A stretch of 64,000 bases of DNA, taken from the NCBI RefSeq assembly GCF_032362555.1, contig NC_083533.1, positions 2,299,001 through 2,363,000 of the forward strand, read 5' to 3'. This DNA comes from Amyelois transitella. Lineage: Eukaryota; Arthropoda; Insecta; Lepidoptera; Pyralidae. Below are positions 1 through 28,852 of the stretch, piece by piece. Within the stretch, counting starts at the first letter, position 1. Each line of letters starts with the position of its first letter. The notes beneath the pieces were generated by a model. The model was not told where the DNA came from, ran no database searches, and was given only the letters and a program-made list of their open reading frames with translations. Made by a program: the position numbers and the translations under genes.

Positions 1-180
1 GTTAAAAAATGACCCGGCAGATGTTAGCTTAGAACTTCTTTTTACTAGAAGGAAAGGTTAATGAAGATTCTTTCAAAATAATCTTTATTAATTTAACGAT
101 TATTCTAAATTTTAAAAACCATTCGGAATAATTTTTAAATTAATGAAATTCCTTGTTAAATATCCATCAGCAATGTTTAA

Positions 181-448
181 CATACATACATACATATGGT
201 CACGTCTATATCCCTTGCGGGGTAGGCACAGCCAACAGTCTGGAAAAGACTGAATGGCCATATTCAGCTATTTGGCTTAATGTTAGAATTGATATTCGAA
301 TAGTGACAGGTTGCTAGCCAATCTCCAAAAAAAGAATCTATCCCTTAGTCTATCCCTTAGTCGCCTTTTACGACATCCATGGGAAAGAAATGGAGTGGTG
401 GTTGGTGTGGTATTTTTTGTATTGGTGCCTGGAACCACACGGCACATG
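181..448 (-). repeat. family A short interspersed element, near full length
   Basis: The plus strand starts with an ACAT-rich tail and ends with the conserved CCACACGGCAC terminus, so the element sense is minus. It is a typical member of the most abundant repeat here: a head with GCCGTGTGGTTCC, a body with GGCGACTAAGGGATAGGC and CTAGCAACCTGTCACTATT, and a 3' part with CTACCCCGCAAGGGATAT and an (ATGT)n tail. It lies 3' of the last visible Nit1 exon. The tail suggests a non-LTR-mobilised, SINE-like element; it codes for nothing. Confidence 0.85.
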
Positions 449-533
449 TTTAACAATAAATTGTAAAATTTTATTAGCCCACCTTAAAAAGTAGAAGTGT
501 GCCCAAAAAGCTGACAACAACTCCTTTACATAC

Positions 534-3255
534 CTGAGCAATGTATGCCAGTGAGCCATCCCCGTGGCATATGTGAAGGCGGAGGGGTACGTCAGTATAT
601 CCGCCCCCATCACGCTGAGGGACGTCCCCATTTCAGGGAAACGCATGTCGTAACATATCGCCATACCTGGGAAAATATGAAATATTCATTCATTCATTCA
701 TTCATGTTTTTGTAATGTAGACAATGTGCATTCGTCCATGATTTAGATTTAAGAGATCTATATTTGTATATTGACGTCCGATGAAAATGCTGCAGTGTAG
801 TTTGTTCCGCCGCTTCTTCTACACATGCACTTATGCGCTTTGGAAGTGGTAGTAGTTATAATTAGATTTAAGTGATGTGACGTCAATAAGTGATACCTTT
901 TATCCAATTTTGAAAATAAATCTATTCTATTCTATTCTATGAAAGCAAATTGTGTCGTGTGGTTACCGCCACATGTCGTAAAAGGCAACTAAGGGATAGG
1001 CTTATATACTTGGGATTCTTTTAGGCGATGAGCTAGCAACCTGTCACTATTTGAATCTCAATTCTATCATAATGCCAAACAGCTGAATGTGACCAATTCA
1101 ATTCTTTCAAGACCGTTGGCTCTATCTGCCTCGCAATGGATATATACGTGATTATACATATGTATTATATGTATGTACGTAAAAAAAATACAACAACTAG
1201 AATAAGATTCCATGTGAAACCGGGAAATATTCCTTAGTATAATATACATACATACATATGGTCACGTCTGTCCCTTGCGGGGTAGACAGAGCCAAGAGTC
1301 TTGAAAAGACTGAATGGCTACGTTCGACTATTTTAATGATAGAATTGAGATTCAAATAGTGACAGGTTGCTAGCCCATCGCCTTAAAAAAGATTCCCAAG
1401 TTTATAATACTGTCCCTTAGTCGCCTTTTACGACATCCATGGGAAAGACATGGACTGGTCGTATTCTTTTTTGTATTGGTGCCGGGAACCACACGGCACA
1501 TATATATAGCAATATACTCAGGAAAATTATCAAGTCTCAGTACCTTAACCTCCTTATATTGAAGTGGGTTAACGAAATCAGTACAAACCAACCCGCCCCG
1601 CTGGCGTATCAACAGGTGTGACGATATGCTCCCCCGGCTGACAGAAGTCACTCTCCTTCAGTCTCACTCCCTTCTCCGGTATCTCCACGTCGAAGAGATG
1701 GAGTTTCCTGTATGTTTGAACTATGTCGCCTTTGTTGTCTATTATTATGTGAGTGTTGAACATTTTCGTTGGGTTTTTATCGTCCTGAATGAAAGAAAAA
1801 TATATTAATGTGATGTTTTATGAGTCCAAGTTGTGGTCCGAGGGGATTTCTTTTCATAAAAAGAACTGGCCGAGGGCGAATCTGACTCTGCGCATGCGTC
1901 AAACTGACTATGACATACATGAAGATACTATAAACTTAATATTTTTTCCATTTTACAAGGAACTCTGGAAACAATTTAAAAACACTGGGTACATATTCAA
2001 AAATATATATGGAAACAATTAGAAAAATAAGGAAACAATTTGAAGAATATGGGAACAACTTGCAAAACATGGAAACAATTTGCAAAATTCGGTAACAATA
2101 GATTTTTTTTTTCCAAAGTTTTCTTTTACTGCAATATCTATTCTATATTTGTATTTCCATGCCAAATTATACTTTTGCCTTGGGGCTTAAGATCAACAGA
2201 AATGAAACTAGCATTCCAAACAAAGAAGTTGTCTTAGTACCTTATGTTCTTTACCTTTTCATGAACTCCTCCCATAGACAACCAAACATTATGCTTAGCA
2301 GCCAACTCTCTGTACCTGCCCACTGTGTACCCAGTGTTTACAGGCTCTGCCTGGGCGACAACATCCTTCTTGTTGTCACAGATATAGTCACACGCTTCGG
2401 GGAAAAAGAGCATCTGAAATATATACATACAAACAGACATATAATCACGTCTATATCCCTTGCGGAGTAGACAGAGCCAACAGTGTTGTAAATTTGATTT
2501 GATTTGAAAATATACACATTGCAAGTGGAAAGATGTTAGCCACTGCCTACCTTCCCGTAATTTTATGTATGTACACTAATGAACTTCTCAGGGAGTATAT
2601 ATGCTCAGATTATAAGAAAAGAAGATTATTAGTAAAGAGAAAATATAAATGCCATGCTTTCCCCGTAACATGGGCACGCGACGCTGTTATTATCAAACGA
2701 AAACCTATTGCTGTTTCACCTTTTCACAAATCGAAAAACGAGACAGCAATAGTTTTTCGCGCGATAGAAACGGCATTGTGCGTGCCGTGCTTCAAGGGCT
2801 GGTGTGGTTGTCGAGAAAACTATAGTCTGTGCCAACTGCTTCCCTAGCATACACAAAATCACGTCTATATCCCTTAATCGGTAGACAGAGCCGACAGTCT
2901 TCCAAAGACTGAAAGGCCACTTTCAGCCATTGGCATAAAGTTATGGAATAAAGATTCAAATAGTGTACATGTTGCCAGCCCATTGCCTTAGAAAATTACA
3001 AGTGTATTAAACTATCCCTTAGTCGCCTTTTACGACATTCACGAGAAAGATATGGAGTGGGCCTATTCTAAAGTGTCAGTTGTGTCCTTTTCAAATTATA
3101 ATCACTTTTCATTTGACAAGGAATTGAATTCGGTTTATTTGTACCTGCACATCCTCCTTAGCCGCATCACTAATTAACTGACTGACTACTTGCAAATTAG
3201 CGGCCTTGTCGGCCACCGCGGTCATCTGACACACGGCTATTCTCTTCGCGCTCAT
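534..3255 (-). CDS. Nit1: Nit1-type nitrilase (deaminated glutathione amidase), 3' end outside the window
   Basis: Nit1-family enzymes hydrolyse the amide of deaminated glutathione, a metabolite-repair reaction in cytosol and mitochondria. Four coding exons are visible on the minus strand: 3255-3145, 2413-2255, 1784-1589 and 666-534. Their phases agree and yield about 199 residues. All three residues of the nitrilase Glu-Lys-Cys triad can be placed: Glu in FFPEACD (exon 2), Lys in TYRKLHLFDVEIP (exon 3) and Cys in AICYDMRFPE (exon 4). The rest of the catalytic domain lies left of base 1. The exon-3 donor (G|GTTTGT) is weak. The start at 3255 gives MSAKRIAVCQ, which fits the family. The frame stays open upstream to an ATG at 3330, adding a basic, mitochondrial-presequence-like stretch, but a TTTCAG acceptor follows that ATG, so an untracked 5' exon is possible. 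The gene is divergent from SGT1. Drosophila fuses Nit to Fhit; no Fhit part is visible here. Confidence 0.9.
716..941 (+). repeat. family C repeat: 3' end of a non-LTR element with (TTCTA)n tail
   Basis: The unit contains GACAATGTGCATTCGTCCA, GCTGCAGTGTAGTTTG and a tail of AAATAAATCTATTCTATTC. The same unit recurs at 48887, 55700 and 57157. The simple-repeat tail suggests the 3' end of a non-LTR retrotransposon. It is non-coding. Confidence 0.75.
952..1160 (+). repeat. family A element, sense copy
   Basis: It runs from a GTCGTGTGGTT head through AAGGCAACTAAGGGATAGGC to GATATATACGTGATTATA. It lies in the Nit1 intron between exons 3 and 4 and is inverted relative to the next copy. Confidence 0.8.
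1243..1503 (-). repeat. family A element, antisense copy
   Basis: An almost complete copy in the same Nit1 intron, from ACATACATACATATGG to CCACACGGCAC. It forms a tail-to-tail inverted pair with the copy at 952-1160. Confidence 0.85.
2420..2485 (-). repeat. family A 3'-end fragment
   Basis: Only the tail-proximal 65 bases are present (TCACGTCTATATCCCTTGCG and the following GTAGACAGAGCC). It sits directly upstream of Nit1 exon 2, next to the splice acceptor. Confidence 0.75.
2672..2792. repeat. short fold-back repeat with GGCACGC ends
   Basis: The outer ends GGGCACGCGACG and GTGCGTGCC are inverted, and the inner CTATTGCTGTTTC is mirrored by GACAGCAATAG. Related units lie at 28739-28852 and, more decayed, at 41445-41582. 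It is probably a small MITE; no clear target duplication was identified. Confidence 0.55.
2855..3075 (-). repeat. family A element
   Basis: A diverged copy in the first visible Nit1 intron. The head is truncated: it stops after the GGAGTGGGCCTATTCT region. Confidence 0.75.
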
Positions 3256-3289
3256 GTTCTGAGAGCAGTATCTTGTAAATTCAAACTGA

Positions 3290-3455
3290 CACACTCTTTT
3301 TAGTATCTTTAATTGGAGAAACTGAAACATAAAGATAAATACAGATAAAAGTAATCTACTTCATAAACTCTGTTTTTTTTTCTAATGTATTCTGCATTCA
3401 GGCTGACACAACCTTTTTCGTAGCTTTAGTTGGATGAAACTGAACGGAAAACATA
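3290..3455 (-). repeat. diverged direct duplication just upstream of the Nit1 start
   Basis: Read on the minus strand, about 45 bases at 3332-3290 (TTATGTTTCAGTTTC then CCAATTAAAG and GTGTGTCAGTTTGAAT) recur in diverged form at 3454-3398 (TTATGTTT, CAGTTTCATCCAACTAAAG, GTTGTGTCAGCCTGAAT). The proximal copy contains the possible presequence and a TTTCAG acceptor. The distal copy keeps a TTCAG but has lost an open frame. Confidence 0.6.
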
Positions 3456-3814
3456 ATCAAACTATAATAAAAAAGTATCATAAAGATGGCTGATAATAAA
3501 AGGGACAGATAACAAAATAAAAAAAATCTTTATTTATTACCTATTAAATATAAGTGTTGGGTAATCAATACAAAGTCCTCTATTAAACAATTAATACAAA
3601 AATACAGCTCTAGCTAAATTATTTTACTACAATACTTCCAGACTAAAATGTTATGTTTTATTGAGTTTTAACTCAATTGAGTCTTATAAACTGGGTCTTA
3701 AAGGTAAATACCATTAAAAGTGCATACATAGCTGCGATATCAACTGTTAATCATAGCAGCGAAAATGGGCTCAGCCAATAGCAGTGAAGAGTCTAAATTG
3801 CAATAACAAAGATT

Positions 3815-3900
3815 TCACAGAATGGAGCATAAATACAAACTCTGACTTGACAATGTTGGAGCCACGATAACCCAGGCATAACACCTAGCCTGGCGGAAAA
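3815..3900 (+). repeat. family G repeat fragment
   Basis: It contains GATTTCACAGAATGGAGCAT and CCTAGCCTGGCGG, matching units at 4760, 21985, 18440 (inverted) and 56090. It is a short interspersed, non-coding element. Confidence 0.55.
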
Positions 3901-4759
3901 TCTTCCTTATTCTTATCTTCTTTATTATAAATAAATAATATTATGTGTTACACTATGCTAGTACAAGAGCACTTAAAAAAATATAGACCTTTACTACATA
4001 CTTAATATTATATGCAATGAAGAAATTTATTTTATGAAGTGAATAATGTCAACTTTTCAAACAAAAGAGAGATAAATTCCACAATTAAACATGGACATAG
4101 CACTCTGATAAGATAATAAATTAACAATAAACAAAACCATTTCATTCAATTTACCTAAACTTCCAAATCCTATGTTGTAATAAATTTTTCCACCTCTATA
4201 CGAACTGATAAACAGCCATAACCTCACTTACCCACATTCTACTAACTTTGACTAATTGAACGGCCTCGCGCTCACGCTTCGTTTTATTGTTAAAAAGTTA
4301 TTGATAAGTCATGAAGTAGTTTTAATAATTGTAAATTTGATAATAGGTAGTTTTTTAAGTTTCGCACCGACGATATTGCCTTGAATTGCAGGCAATTGGC
4401 ATTTGCAACATCCTTGACATTGACATTTTGGAACTGTCAAGCGGCACCTACTCTGCCTGTCTAGGCCGACCCGCACATTATAGTTACGGCCAGTGTTGCC
4501 AACTTATTAACTTTCTAGCTAGAATTGGCAACTTTTTGAAGACTACATTTTTGTACTTGTAGCTAAACTTTTTAGCTACTTTTGATTTTGAGATTCTTTA
4601 TATGCCGTTACCGCTGTAAGTTAAAAATTTTATCCCCGAAATAATATACTTATTAGTAGCTAAAAACAACTACCAGAGTGAATAACTCTTAATTCTATCC
4701 TCTGTGTTATTTACGCGCTCAAACAATAGTAGCGAAATAAACTAACTCATGCAAACGAA

Positions 4760-4850
4760 AATTGCACGGTTTGGAGCATAAATACAACCTCCGACACAAC
4801 ATCGTCGGAGTTCCTCAGGCATAACACCTAGCCTGGTGGAAGATCTTCCC
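4760..4850 (+). repeat. family G repeat fragment
   Basis: It contains ACAACCTCCGACACAACATC and GCCTGGTGGAAGATCTTCCC, closely matching the longer unit at 21985-22120. Confidence 0.6.
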
Positions 4851-5169
4851 GCTCCAACACTTTCCATCTGCTGTAAAGTTTGATGTTGGAAAGACAAAAA
4901 GTATGTTTCAATTATTGCTCCACTCTTTCTCCTTCCATCAAATATATTACATTCTGTCATTGCCTCTTCTTTTTCATTCTTTTCTTATACCTTTTAATAA
5001 CTTCCTGTAACTTCTCCGTCGATGAAGCCAGTATAACCTAATCATCAAGAGACAGAAGACATTTCACTATACTCTGTAAAATATAGCTTGATACCTGCGA
5101 CCTGCGATCCCCTTTTAGACTATTCTAAATATATCAAACAATTATTCATGAATTGAACAGCCAAGATGG

Positions 5170-5372
5170 CGCGTATGCAAACATATAGTCACGTATCCCT
5201 CGCGTGGTAGACAGAGCCAACAGTCTCGAAAAGACTGATAGGCCACGTTCAGCTGTGTGGCTTTATGATAGAATTGAGTTTCTAATAGTGTCAGGTTGCT
5301 AGCCCATCGCCTAAAATATGAATCCCAAGTTTATAAGCCTACCCCTTAGTCGCTTGTTACGACATCCACTGG
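5170..5372 (-). repeat. family A element
   Basis: An antisense copy with a recognisable tail and body, in the Nit1-Sgt1 spacer. It loses its head after CGACATCCACTGGGA. Confidence 0.75.
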
Positions 5373-5648
5373 GAGCAGGTCACCTCATAAAATATTTTAG
5401 CAAGGCATATTAAAGCTACGTGTTTCACGGAATTAATCCGGGCTTAAAGCAAAATTACTAATATAACAAGCCGTTAAATAAATTTGACATACTGGTCACA
5501 CTTAATTTCAGCTGTCAAACGTGACACGGACATCATGACAGTCTAGAAAAGTCTTGAAAAGTATAAGATGAATTGTTTTTATCTTTAATTTGGCGATTCG
5601 CTGTGAATTGAATTGAAAAGAAGTGATTTCCAGACCCAAATATATAAA

Positions 5649-8600
5649 ATGTCGACCGAGGTATATATCAATATATGTATAAAGTTTTAGTTTGCAAATA
5701 GTTTATTTTAAGATATAGAACCAGCTGTAAAACTAATAAATACCATTGTCTCGGCATCCAGTATGACTTCATAACCTTTGGTGTCGAAACTCTTGGTTCG
5801 TGGGGCAGGGGCGCACGTGGGCTTCAAAAGGCGCTCAGCAAATGCCGGAGAAAGGCAACGGGTGGCCCTCGCGCGGGCAGCTTTCTTGCACAGCGTATTG
5901 CAATACAGCGAGGGAATGCTGCCCTCGTGATGGGAACCCTACCAAGGGGTCAAAACTTAAATAGTAATTTTTTTTAGTTTGTAGTTTAGGAATTTTACTT
6001 TTATTGATTAGTTAAATTGATTATTAGTATAAGAAATTGTAAGTCATATTTAGTCAACTTTATTCACCAAAATATCTTTGGGTTAAAAAATAAAAAAAGA
6101 AGTTAATGTATAAAGCTTCATACTAGTTAACAGGTGTCATAATAAGAATAAATCGGATATGAAATTCCAATAACGTCAACTAAAATCATTTTTTATAATT
6201 AAATTAATTCTTTAGGATGATAATGACAGAAATGTGCGTTTCTTTAATTCCCCAGGGCGAAAAGACTTCTTAGGAAGAAAGTCTTGTACCATCTCTATCT
6301 GTTTTGTATATTTTACTCTTATGGTGCAATAAAGAGTTCTATCTATCAACCTAATCGGCTAAAAAAATTAAATTTTTAATGTATTTTTTACAGCCAGCGA
6401 AGCCCAAAATTAAACATGACTGGTACCAGACAGATGCTCAGGTTGTGGTCACAATTCTGATAAAGAATGCTCCCGCAGATAAAGTAAAAGTGCATTACGG
6501 CAATAGAAGTGTGAGTAAAATGTTTATACAATTTTCTGTAATTTTGAACTCTCTTTATCACACACATACAAACAAAAAATCACATTGGTTTCACGGAGGG
6601 GTAAGCAGAGACTACAACTTTCCACTTTAGACAGGCTCAGCATTTTCCGGCACTCTTGACCTGACCTTTTGCCAGGCATCCTTAATTTGATCAAGATATG
6701 TTTATCTAGGCCTTCCCACTCTGACCATTCCTATTGCTTTATGTGTGTTACTAATATCTTTGTTGATATCCTACTCATTTTATAAATCTGTAAGTTCTGT
6801 CAATAGTATTTCAAAGTTCTTAAAGCATCAAAGTAGTTTCATCAAAATTTTGTTAAAATTAAAGTGGTTGTGGTCTAGTTGAACGAATCTATTATATATA
6901 TACGAGTTTGTTTGAATGTGCTAATCTCGGGAACTTTTATGTTGAATAGACCATTTATAGAGGAAGGCTTTAGGCTATATAACATCACGCTGCAACTATT
7001 AGTAGCGAAGAAATAATGGAAAATGTGAAAAAAAAAAACAGGGAAAATAATTTATCCTTCAGGGCTTCAATGATGCCCAAAATAAGTATTCCACGCGGAC
7101 GAAATCGCTTGCGCACCTAGTTGTTCAATAAAAAAATTTTAACAACTGACATTACATAGTCTATTATATGATGTTGACTTCATGGCAAATGACTAGTATA
7201 TTTACCAATTTGTGTACAGAGAAAACACATTGGAATGATAAACACAAGAAACAATAGTACTATAGGTTCTGCTTATTTTAAAGAATATCTTCAGCAGACC
7301 AAGACATTTTATGGATATTAGTTTGTTACTCTTTCACGCAAAATCAACTGGATAGATTTTGATAAAATACAACAATTCTTTCCCGTGGGAGCAAAAGCCG
7401 CAGCTGCTATCTAATTCCACATTTTGTCATAGGAGCATAAAATACTTTATAAAAATAAATATTTGTAAAAATAAAAATATATAATTAATACAAATATATT
7501 AAATAATGACTATTTTTAATTTCAGCTATCGGTAACAAGTGCGATCCCCAGCTCGGATTCAGAATACAGCCTCGAGGTGGAATTGGCCCATGAGATCGTA
7601 CCATCAATGTCTTCCTATAATGTTACACCTTCAAAGATTGAAGTGAAGCTGCAAAAGAAGGAGGGACTGAGATGGACTGTGTTAGAGGGAGAAGGAAAGG
7701 ATGAGAAAGTGAAGGCTATTCCACAAGGTGAGTAGCAGGAGTTATAATACATATTTTTGTCTGAATGACACAATATTTTGATATCAAAATCGTACATTTA
7801 ATATTTTTATGAGCAAAATCTTTTGCAAGCATATTTATTTCACCAAATGAAATTATTTTCAAGCATTTATCTTGTCTACAACCACAAAATCAATGCCATC
7901 CAGTTTTTCTCTTTGAGAATCATTGTCTATGCCGTTCCACCATAGAGTATTAAAGGCATTTTTTTTTTCATTTCCAGCTGTCATAGACGCATCAGGTCCC
8001 CTGTCACAGCAGCCGCCGAAACTATTTAGAAAAGATTGGGATAAAATAGAACAAGATATTAAGAAAATGGTAAGTTGAATCCACAATAAAATAATCCATG
8101 CGATTAAAAAATCTTTGCATTTTTAATTGGAAGTCTGGATTAATTGTTACCAGCTTGTTTGGTGCCGTAGTATTTCGTTTTCCTGAAATTTAAATGTCTA
8201 TTTTCATTTTGTTTTAAAACTCTTTCTTGGATACAAAAAAAGAAGAACAATGTTGTGGAAAATACAGACGGTGGTGCAAGAAACAATACAAGATTGTTTA
8301 CAATAAAATAGAATACCATAACATATATTTCCCTGAACCAATAAAAAAAAGGATAGAACCACTCTGTCTCGTTCCCATGGACGTCGTGAGAAACCGACTA
8401 AAGGATAGGTTTGTTTATAAGCCTATCCTGTAGTCGGTTGGATTCTTTAAGACAATGGGCTAGCAACCTGTCACTATTGAGATTCACTCAGTTCTATCAT
8501 TGAGCCAAACAGCTCAATGTGGCTCAGCCAAAATGCTCTGTCTACCTCGCAAGGTCAAGCTTATATATAGCTTCCGGGAAAGAGCACAGGGGAAACCATG

Positions 8601-9444
8601 GCAGCGACAGGGGAAATATATATTTTTTTATTTATTTATTCCCCAACTTCGCTTGTTCTTAATCAGATGGCAAATAAACAATTATTAAAAATCTCCATTC
8701 TTCTTTCAGGAAGAAGAAGAGAAACCGGAAGGCGACGCGGCACTGAACGCTCTCTTCCAGAAAATTTATGGTGAAGGCAGCGACGAGGTGCGCCGCGCCA
8801 TGAACAAGAGTTTTGTAAGTTTCAAAAGTACATACATACATACATAAAATCACGCCTCCTTCCCGGAGGGGTAGGCAGAGACTACCTCTTTCCACTTGCC
8901 ACGGTTTCTGCATACTTTCTTCGCTTCATCCACATTCATAACATTGAAAAAAGTATTAAAGTTATAATTATGTTAAAGTTTCAAAAGTAAAATACTATTA
9001 ATTATATTAAGAAAATATAATAGTTTAGCTTTGCAAAAATAATCCCAATTTAAATGTGTTTTCTTTCTGTCAAATGATAAATAGTTGTTTTGTATAGCAT
9101 GCCGTGTGATTTCCGGAACTTTAGCTTAGATATCCATATCTTTCTCATGAATTTAGTAAAAGGCGACAAAGACATAGGCTTATGAATCAAAGGATTCCTC
9201 TTGTAAGCGATGGGCTGGCAACCTGTCACTATTAGAATCTCAATTCCATCGTTCCTATTTTTTTTTTGTATTGGTGCCGAGAACCACACGGCACATTATT
9301 GTCTTTATTCTTATATTATTCTTTTGTTGTTTTCAGGTGGAGTCCGGCGGCACAGTGCTAAGTACGAACTGGAACCAAGTAGGCAAGGAGAAGGTGGACG
9401 TGAAGCCGCCGGACGGACTCGAGTATAGAAAATGGGATAATTAA
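5649..9444 (+). CDS. Sgt1: SGT1 (suppressor of G2 allele of skp1) homologue, complete, six exons
   Basis: SGT1 is an HSP90 co-chaperone acting in kinetochore and SCF complex assembly. Exons are 5649-5660, 6394-6510, 7526-7727, 7978-8069, 8710-8814 and 9337-9444 (stop TAA), with consistent phases, giving 211 residues. The first exon encodes only MSTE. A CS domain follows (about residues 9-95), with the typical start [20 protein letters not shown] and ending [11 protein letters not shown]. The C-terminal SGS region contains [33 protein letters not shown] and [15 protein letters not shown]. The TPR part found in plant, yeast and human SGT1 is absent; Drosophila Sgt1 is, as I recall, similarly short. 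Introns hold a LINE fragment, two family B fragments, family A copies and a Helitron. A poly(A) signal lies about 70 bases past the stop. Confidence 0.95.
5745..6115 (+). mobile_element. LINE ORF2 C-terminal fragment with 3' UTR
   Basis: One frame reads [10 protein letters not shown], then [14 protein letters not shown] and [15 protein letters not shown] before a stop near 5986. This peptide is a recurrent C-terminal end of reverse-transcriptase ORFs in invertebrate LINEs (recalled, not searched). A short A/T-rich 3' part follows. The fragment is 5'-truncated, lies in Sgt1 intron 1 and is not functional. Confidence 0.65.
6560..6770 (-). mobile_element. family B: 5'-truncated LINE 3' end
   Basis: Antisense to the plus strand. 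It shows the conserved 3' end (GTAAGCAGAGACTAC on plus) and TTAATTTGATCAAGATATG, matching the best-preserved family B copy at 39233-39485. It is diverged and broken, and lies in Sgt1 intron 2. Confidence 0.7.
6890..7120 (+). mobile_element. decayed non-autonomous Helitron
   Basis: It matches the copy at 55137-55408 through ACCATTTATAGAGGAAGGCT and CATCACGCTGCAACTATTAG, and ends CCACGCGGACGAAATCGC then GCACCTAG. The 5' terminus is eroded. Confidence 0.65.
8352..8567 (+). repeat. family A element with internal fold-back
   Basis: A sense copy lacking the extreme head. It contains an 18-bp inverted repeat (8392-8409 against 8422-8439, one mismatch) around the AAGGGATAGGC segment. Confidence 0.75.
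8831..8945 (-). mobile_element. family B: short LINE 3' end
   Basis: About 115 bases of the conserved 3' end with an ACATACATACAT tail (plus-strand view), immediately after Sgt1 exon 5. Confidence 0.75.
9150..9293. repeat. composite family A fragment with inverted halves
   Basis: 9150-9250 is sense (GGCGACAAAGACATAGGC to CTCAATTCCATC) and 9251-9293 is antisense (TTGTATTGGTGCC to CCACACGGCAC). The two parts are joined in opposite orientation. Confidence 0.65.
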
Positions 9445-9932
9445 ATACATTAGTCGTATTATTATAGTGTTACCATAACAAATGTTTGTCGCTTGACATT
9501 TAAATTTTTAAAAAATAAAAACCTTACGGTTGACCATGAGGTATTTTTGAGTAAATTTTATTTTAAGTGAATAATTGTGAATATACTCAATTTGCGCCTT
9601 CATTAGTTTTATTTTGAGAGTAAGACTGTGAAAAATGATTTATATAATAAACGTAAATATTTGAAATAAAATTTGATTTGACTTACAAAACATTTTTGTC
9701 CACTTATTATTACTTACCCAAAAATAATATAAATTATTACCTATAAGTGCTTATAATACATTTTCAATACCAACACACGACATTAATATTTAAGAGTATT
9801 ACGTTAATATTTTAACAGTCATATTGTAACGTGTATTTCTTAAAGACTAGTATATAAAAGTCTTTTTGTTACTTATTTACATAATTAAACCTAAATCTTC
9901 ATCTCCCCTTCTGGACATTTTCTACCACTTTA
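9445..9932. other. convergent 3' spacer between Sgt1 and the TMEM145-like gene
   Basis: The 488 A/T-rich bases hold the 3' UTRs of both genes. Minus-strand poly(A) signals for the TMEM145-like gene are possible near 9556 and 9608 (TTTATT on plus), so the two transcripts may overlap at their ends. No other feature was recognised. Confidence 0.5.
9514..9519 (+). terminator. poly(A) signal AATAAA of Sgt1
   Basis: A canonical hexamer 70 bases after the Sgt1 stop codon. Confidence 0.6.
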
Positions 9933-26734
<16,802 letters not shown>

Positions 26735-28054
26735 ATTAAATCAATTGGTTTATTAGCTGAAAACATAAGAAATATGTAGGTATAGGTAACCTAGATAACT
26801 TCAAGGAGTCATGTTAGTTTCGAACTGGGATAAGATAAAACAATAACACACCAATTTTTATCCAACAATTTTTATAAAGTTACGGTTAACATAAAAAGTA
26901 GGACAGTAGGTAATCTCTTGATTGTGTTCATTTTTAATTACTTTTTCTTCGCTCCCAACATACTGTTATAAAAAAAGAAATTGCAGATCGATTCAAAAAA
27001 AGTACTTACTACTGTGTAAATAAGTTAAATTAATGTTTAACGAATACACTCTGAGACCGACCGATTTTGATAAACTTTTTCAGCGAGATTGACTACTTTC
27101 TTTCAGGAGTAAAGTAGTTGTTTTCTGGAAATTTAAATCTTTAGTACCTAGGTAACTTAAGCACAAAAATTAATTGTAAGTACCTATAACGATAATGTGT
27201 TAAAGATTACACACTATGATACCTATAAAATAATTTGGTTCATAATTACATTTAAGCAAAATAAATACAAAGTATTTTTGTACCAAAAGTGCGTACTAAA
27301 TTAGGGCATTAGGTATTTCTTATCTTTTCAATCAACTCACCTTGAGACTGACGTGACGCACTGACCACAAGGGCCAAGACACATTAATAATGTATTAGTG
27401 CTTGTAACCCACTTTCACACTTCCTAACTATGTATTTAAATTGCATTTTCCTTAACACTACACATAAATCATCATACTAAGACTGCGTATTCCTTAACCT
27501 TCAATAATTTTAGTTACAACAGTTAATTTTACAACATATACCTTTATAATTTTAAGTATATATTTTGAATTTCATTTTGTAAAAGAACAACTAAACACTA
27601 GGTTTAATTTGTTGTGTTTTGGTTACCATGGAGACGCGTCGTGCATTTCAGACATGCGATTTAGGGGTTAGAAGCCGGCAAAGAAACATACATGTACGCC
27701 GCACGTAAACATACATAAGTAATAACAAACTTATATATACGTAGTAGTAACTGTACAGTAGATACATATAACACATAAACACGTCTTGAACTATAACGAG
27801 GTAACAATAGTCTTGAAAAGACTTAAAGGCCACGTTCACATAATTAAGGAATTGAGATTCAAATAGTGACAGGTTGGTAGCCCATCGCTTATAAGTAGAA
27901 ACCTAAGTTAATAAGCCTTTGTGGCACACATATTTTTATTAGACTAAACATGTTGCAAAGAAGAAGTTTTGTTCATACAGCTCTGCACCTCTGCAATAAG
28001 TCGCCTCGGCATAATAGCGTAACCTACCGCCGAATCAAAACGTAATAAAACTCA

Positions 28055-28310
28055 AAAAAATAACGACTTTATTTCAAGTACTTAAAACTTAAAATCCAAA
28101 ACAAAATGTCTCCTGCTATCTCGCTCATAATAGTAGTATAATAGCGATCAGTTCTGGTATCGGGTTCAAATGGCGCGCTCTGATTGGTCAACCGCTCCAA
28201 TGCTTTCGCGCCATTAAAAAAATCCCCTGATCCCAGTAGTATTACCAATCAGTCTTACCATTAGTTCTACTGGGACTTTCCTTTCCAATAATTGACTTCT
28301 GCGCAGGTGC
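28055..28310 (-). repeat. family D repeat
   Basis: It shows ATGTCTCCTGCTATCTCGCT, AATGGCGCGCTCTGATTGG and a GCGCAGGTGCAA end, matching 19300-19490. Confidence 0.6.
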
Positions 28311-28738
28311 AACGGTATAATAAATATAAATCTTAAAAAATATATATCAATAAAACTCCTCATAATTTAGATATTTATATATTTTCCTAGATATAAACAT
28401 TAGAAATAACGTTCGCTTACATTACATTGATCGTCGCAAGAATTTACAATGTTGCAACTTTACGATTTTTGCAATTAGATAAAAAAAGAATAACATTAGA
28501 ATTTGATTATTAAAACAACAAAATTGCATAGCCGAAACGAGTGCAAACGAAAATTAAGCTTATAAATACAATTTCAGTTCAAAATGTTGAGATAATATAA
28601 AATCTTTACAGAAGATAGTATCACTGGGACTTTATGAAATTCATCGTTTGGTTATGCAGAAAAGGGACCTCAAGGGTAAATGATATTTAATTCAAACATA
28701 GTAGTTTGAATTGGCACACACATTGGAACATGACATTA

Positions 28739-28852
28739 GCGACGTTTAAATCACGCGATAAACTATCGCTGTCCCGTTTTACGTTATAACAAAAAAGCGA
28801 AACAGCGATAGTTGATCGCGCGATAATATTGGCGTCGCGCGTGCCATTTCCC
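28739..28852. repeat. short fold-back repeat with internal inverted arms
   Basis: AACTATCGCTGTCCCGTTTT is mirrored by GCGAAACAGCGATAGTT, and the right end GCGTCGCGCGTGCC matches the left end of 2672-2792 in inverse. Confidence 0.55.

Larger units (their letters stand above)
3256..5648. other. divergent intergenic region between Nit1 and Sgt1
   Basis: About 2.4 kb holding the putative promoters and 5' leaders of both genes, plus repeat fragments listed separately. I see no convincing TATA box or additional coding exon. The stretch around 4260-4480 has few recognisable repeats and is the best candidate for shared promoter sequence, but that is inference. Confidence 0.5.
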
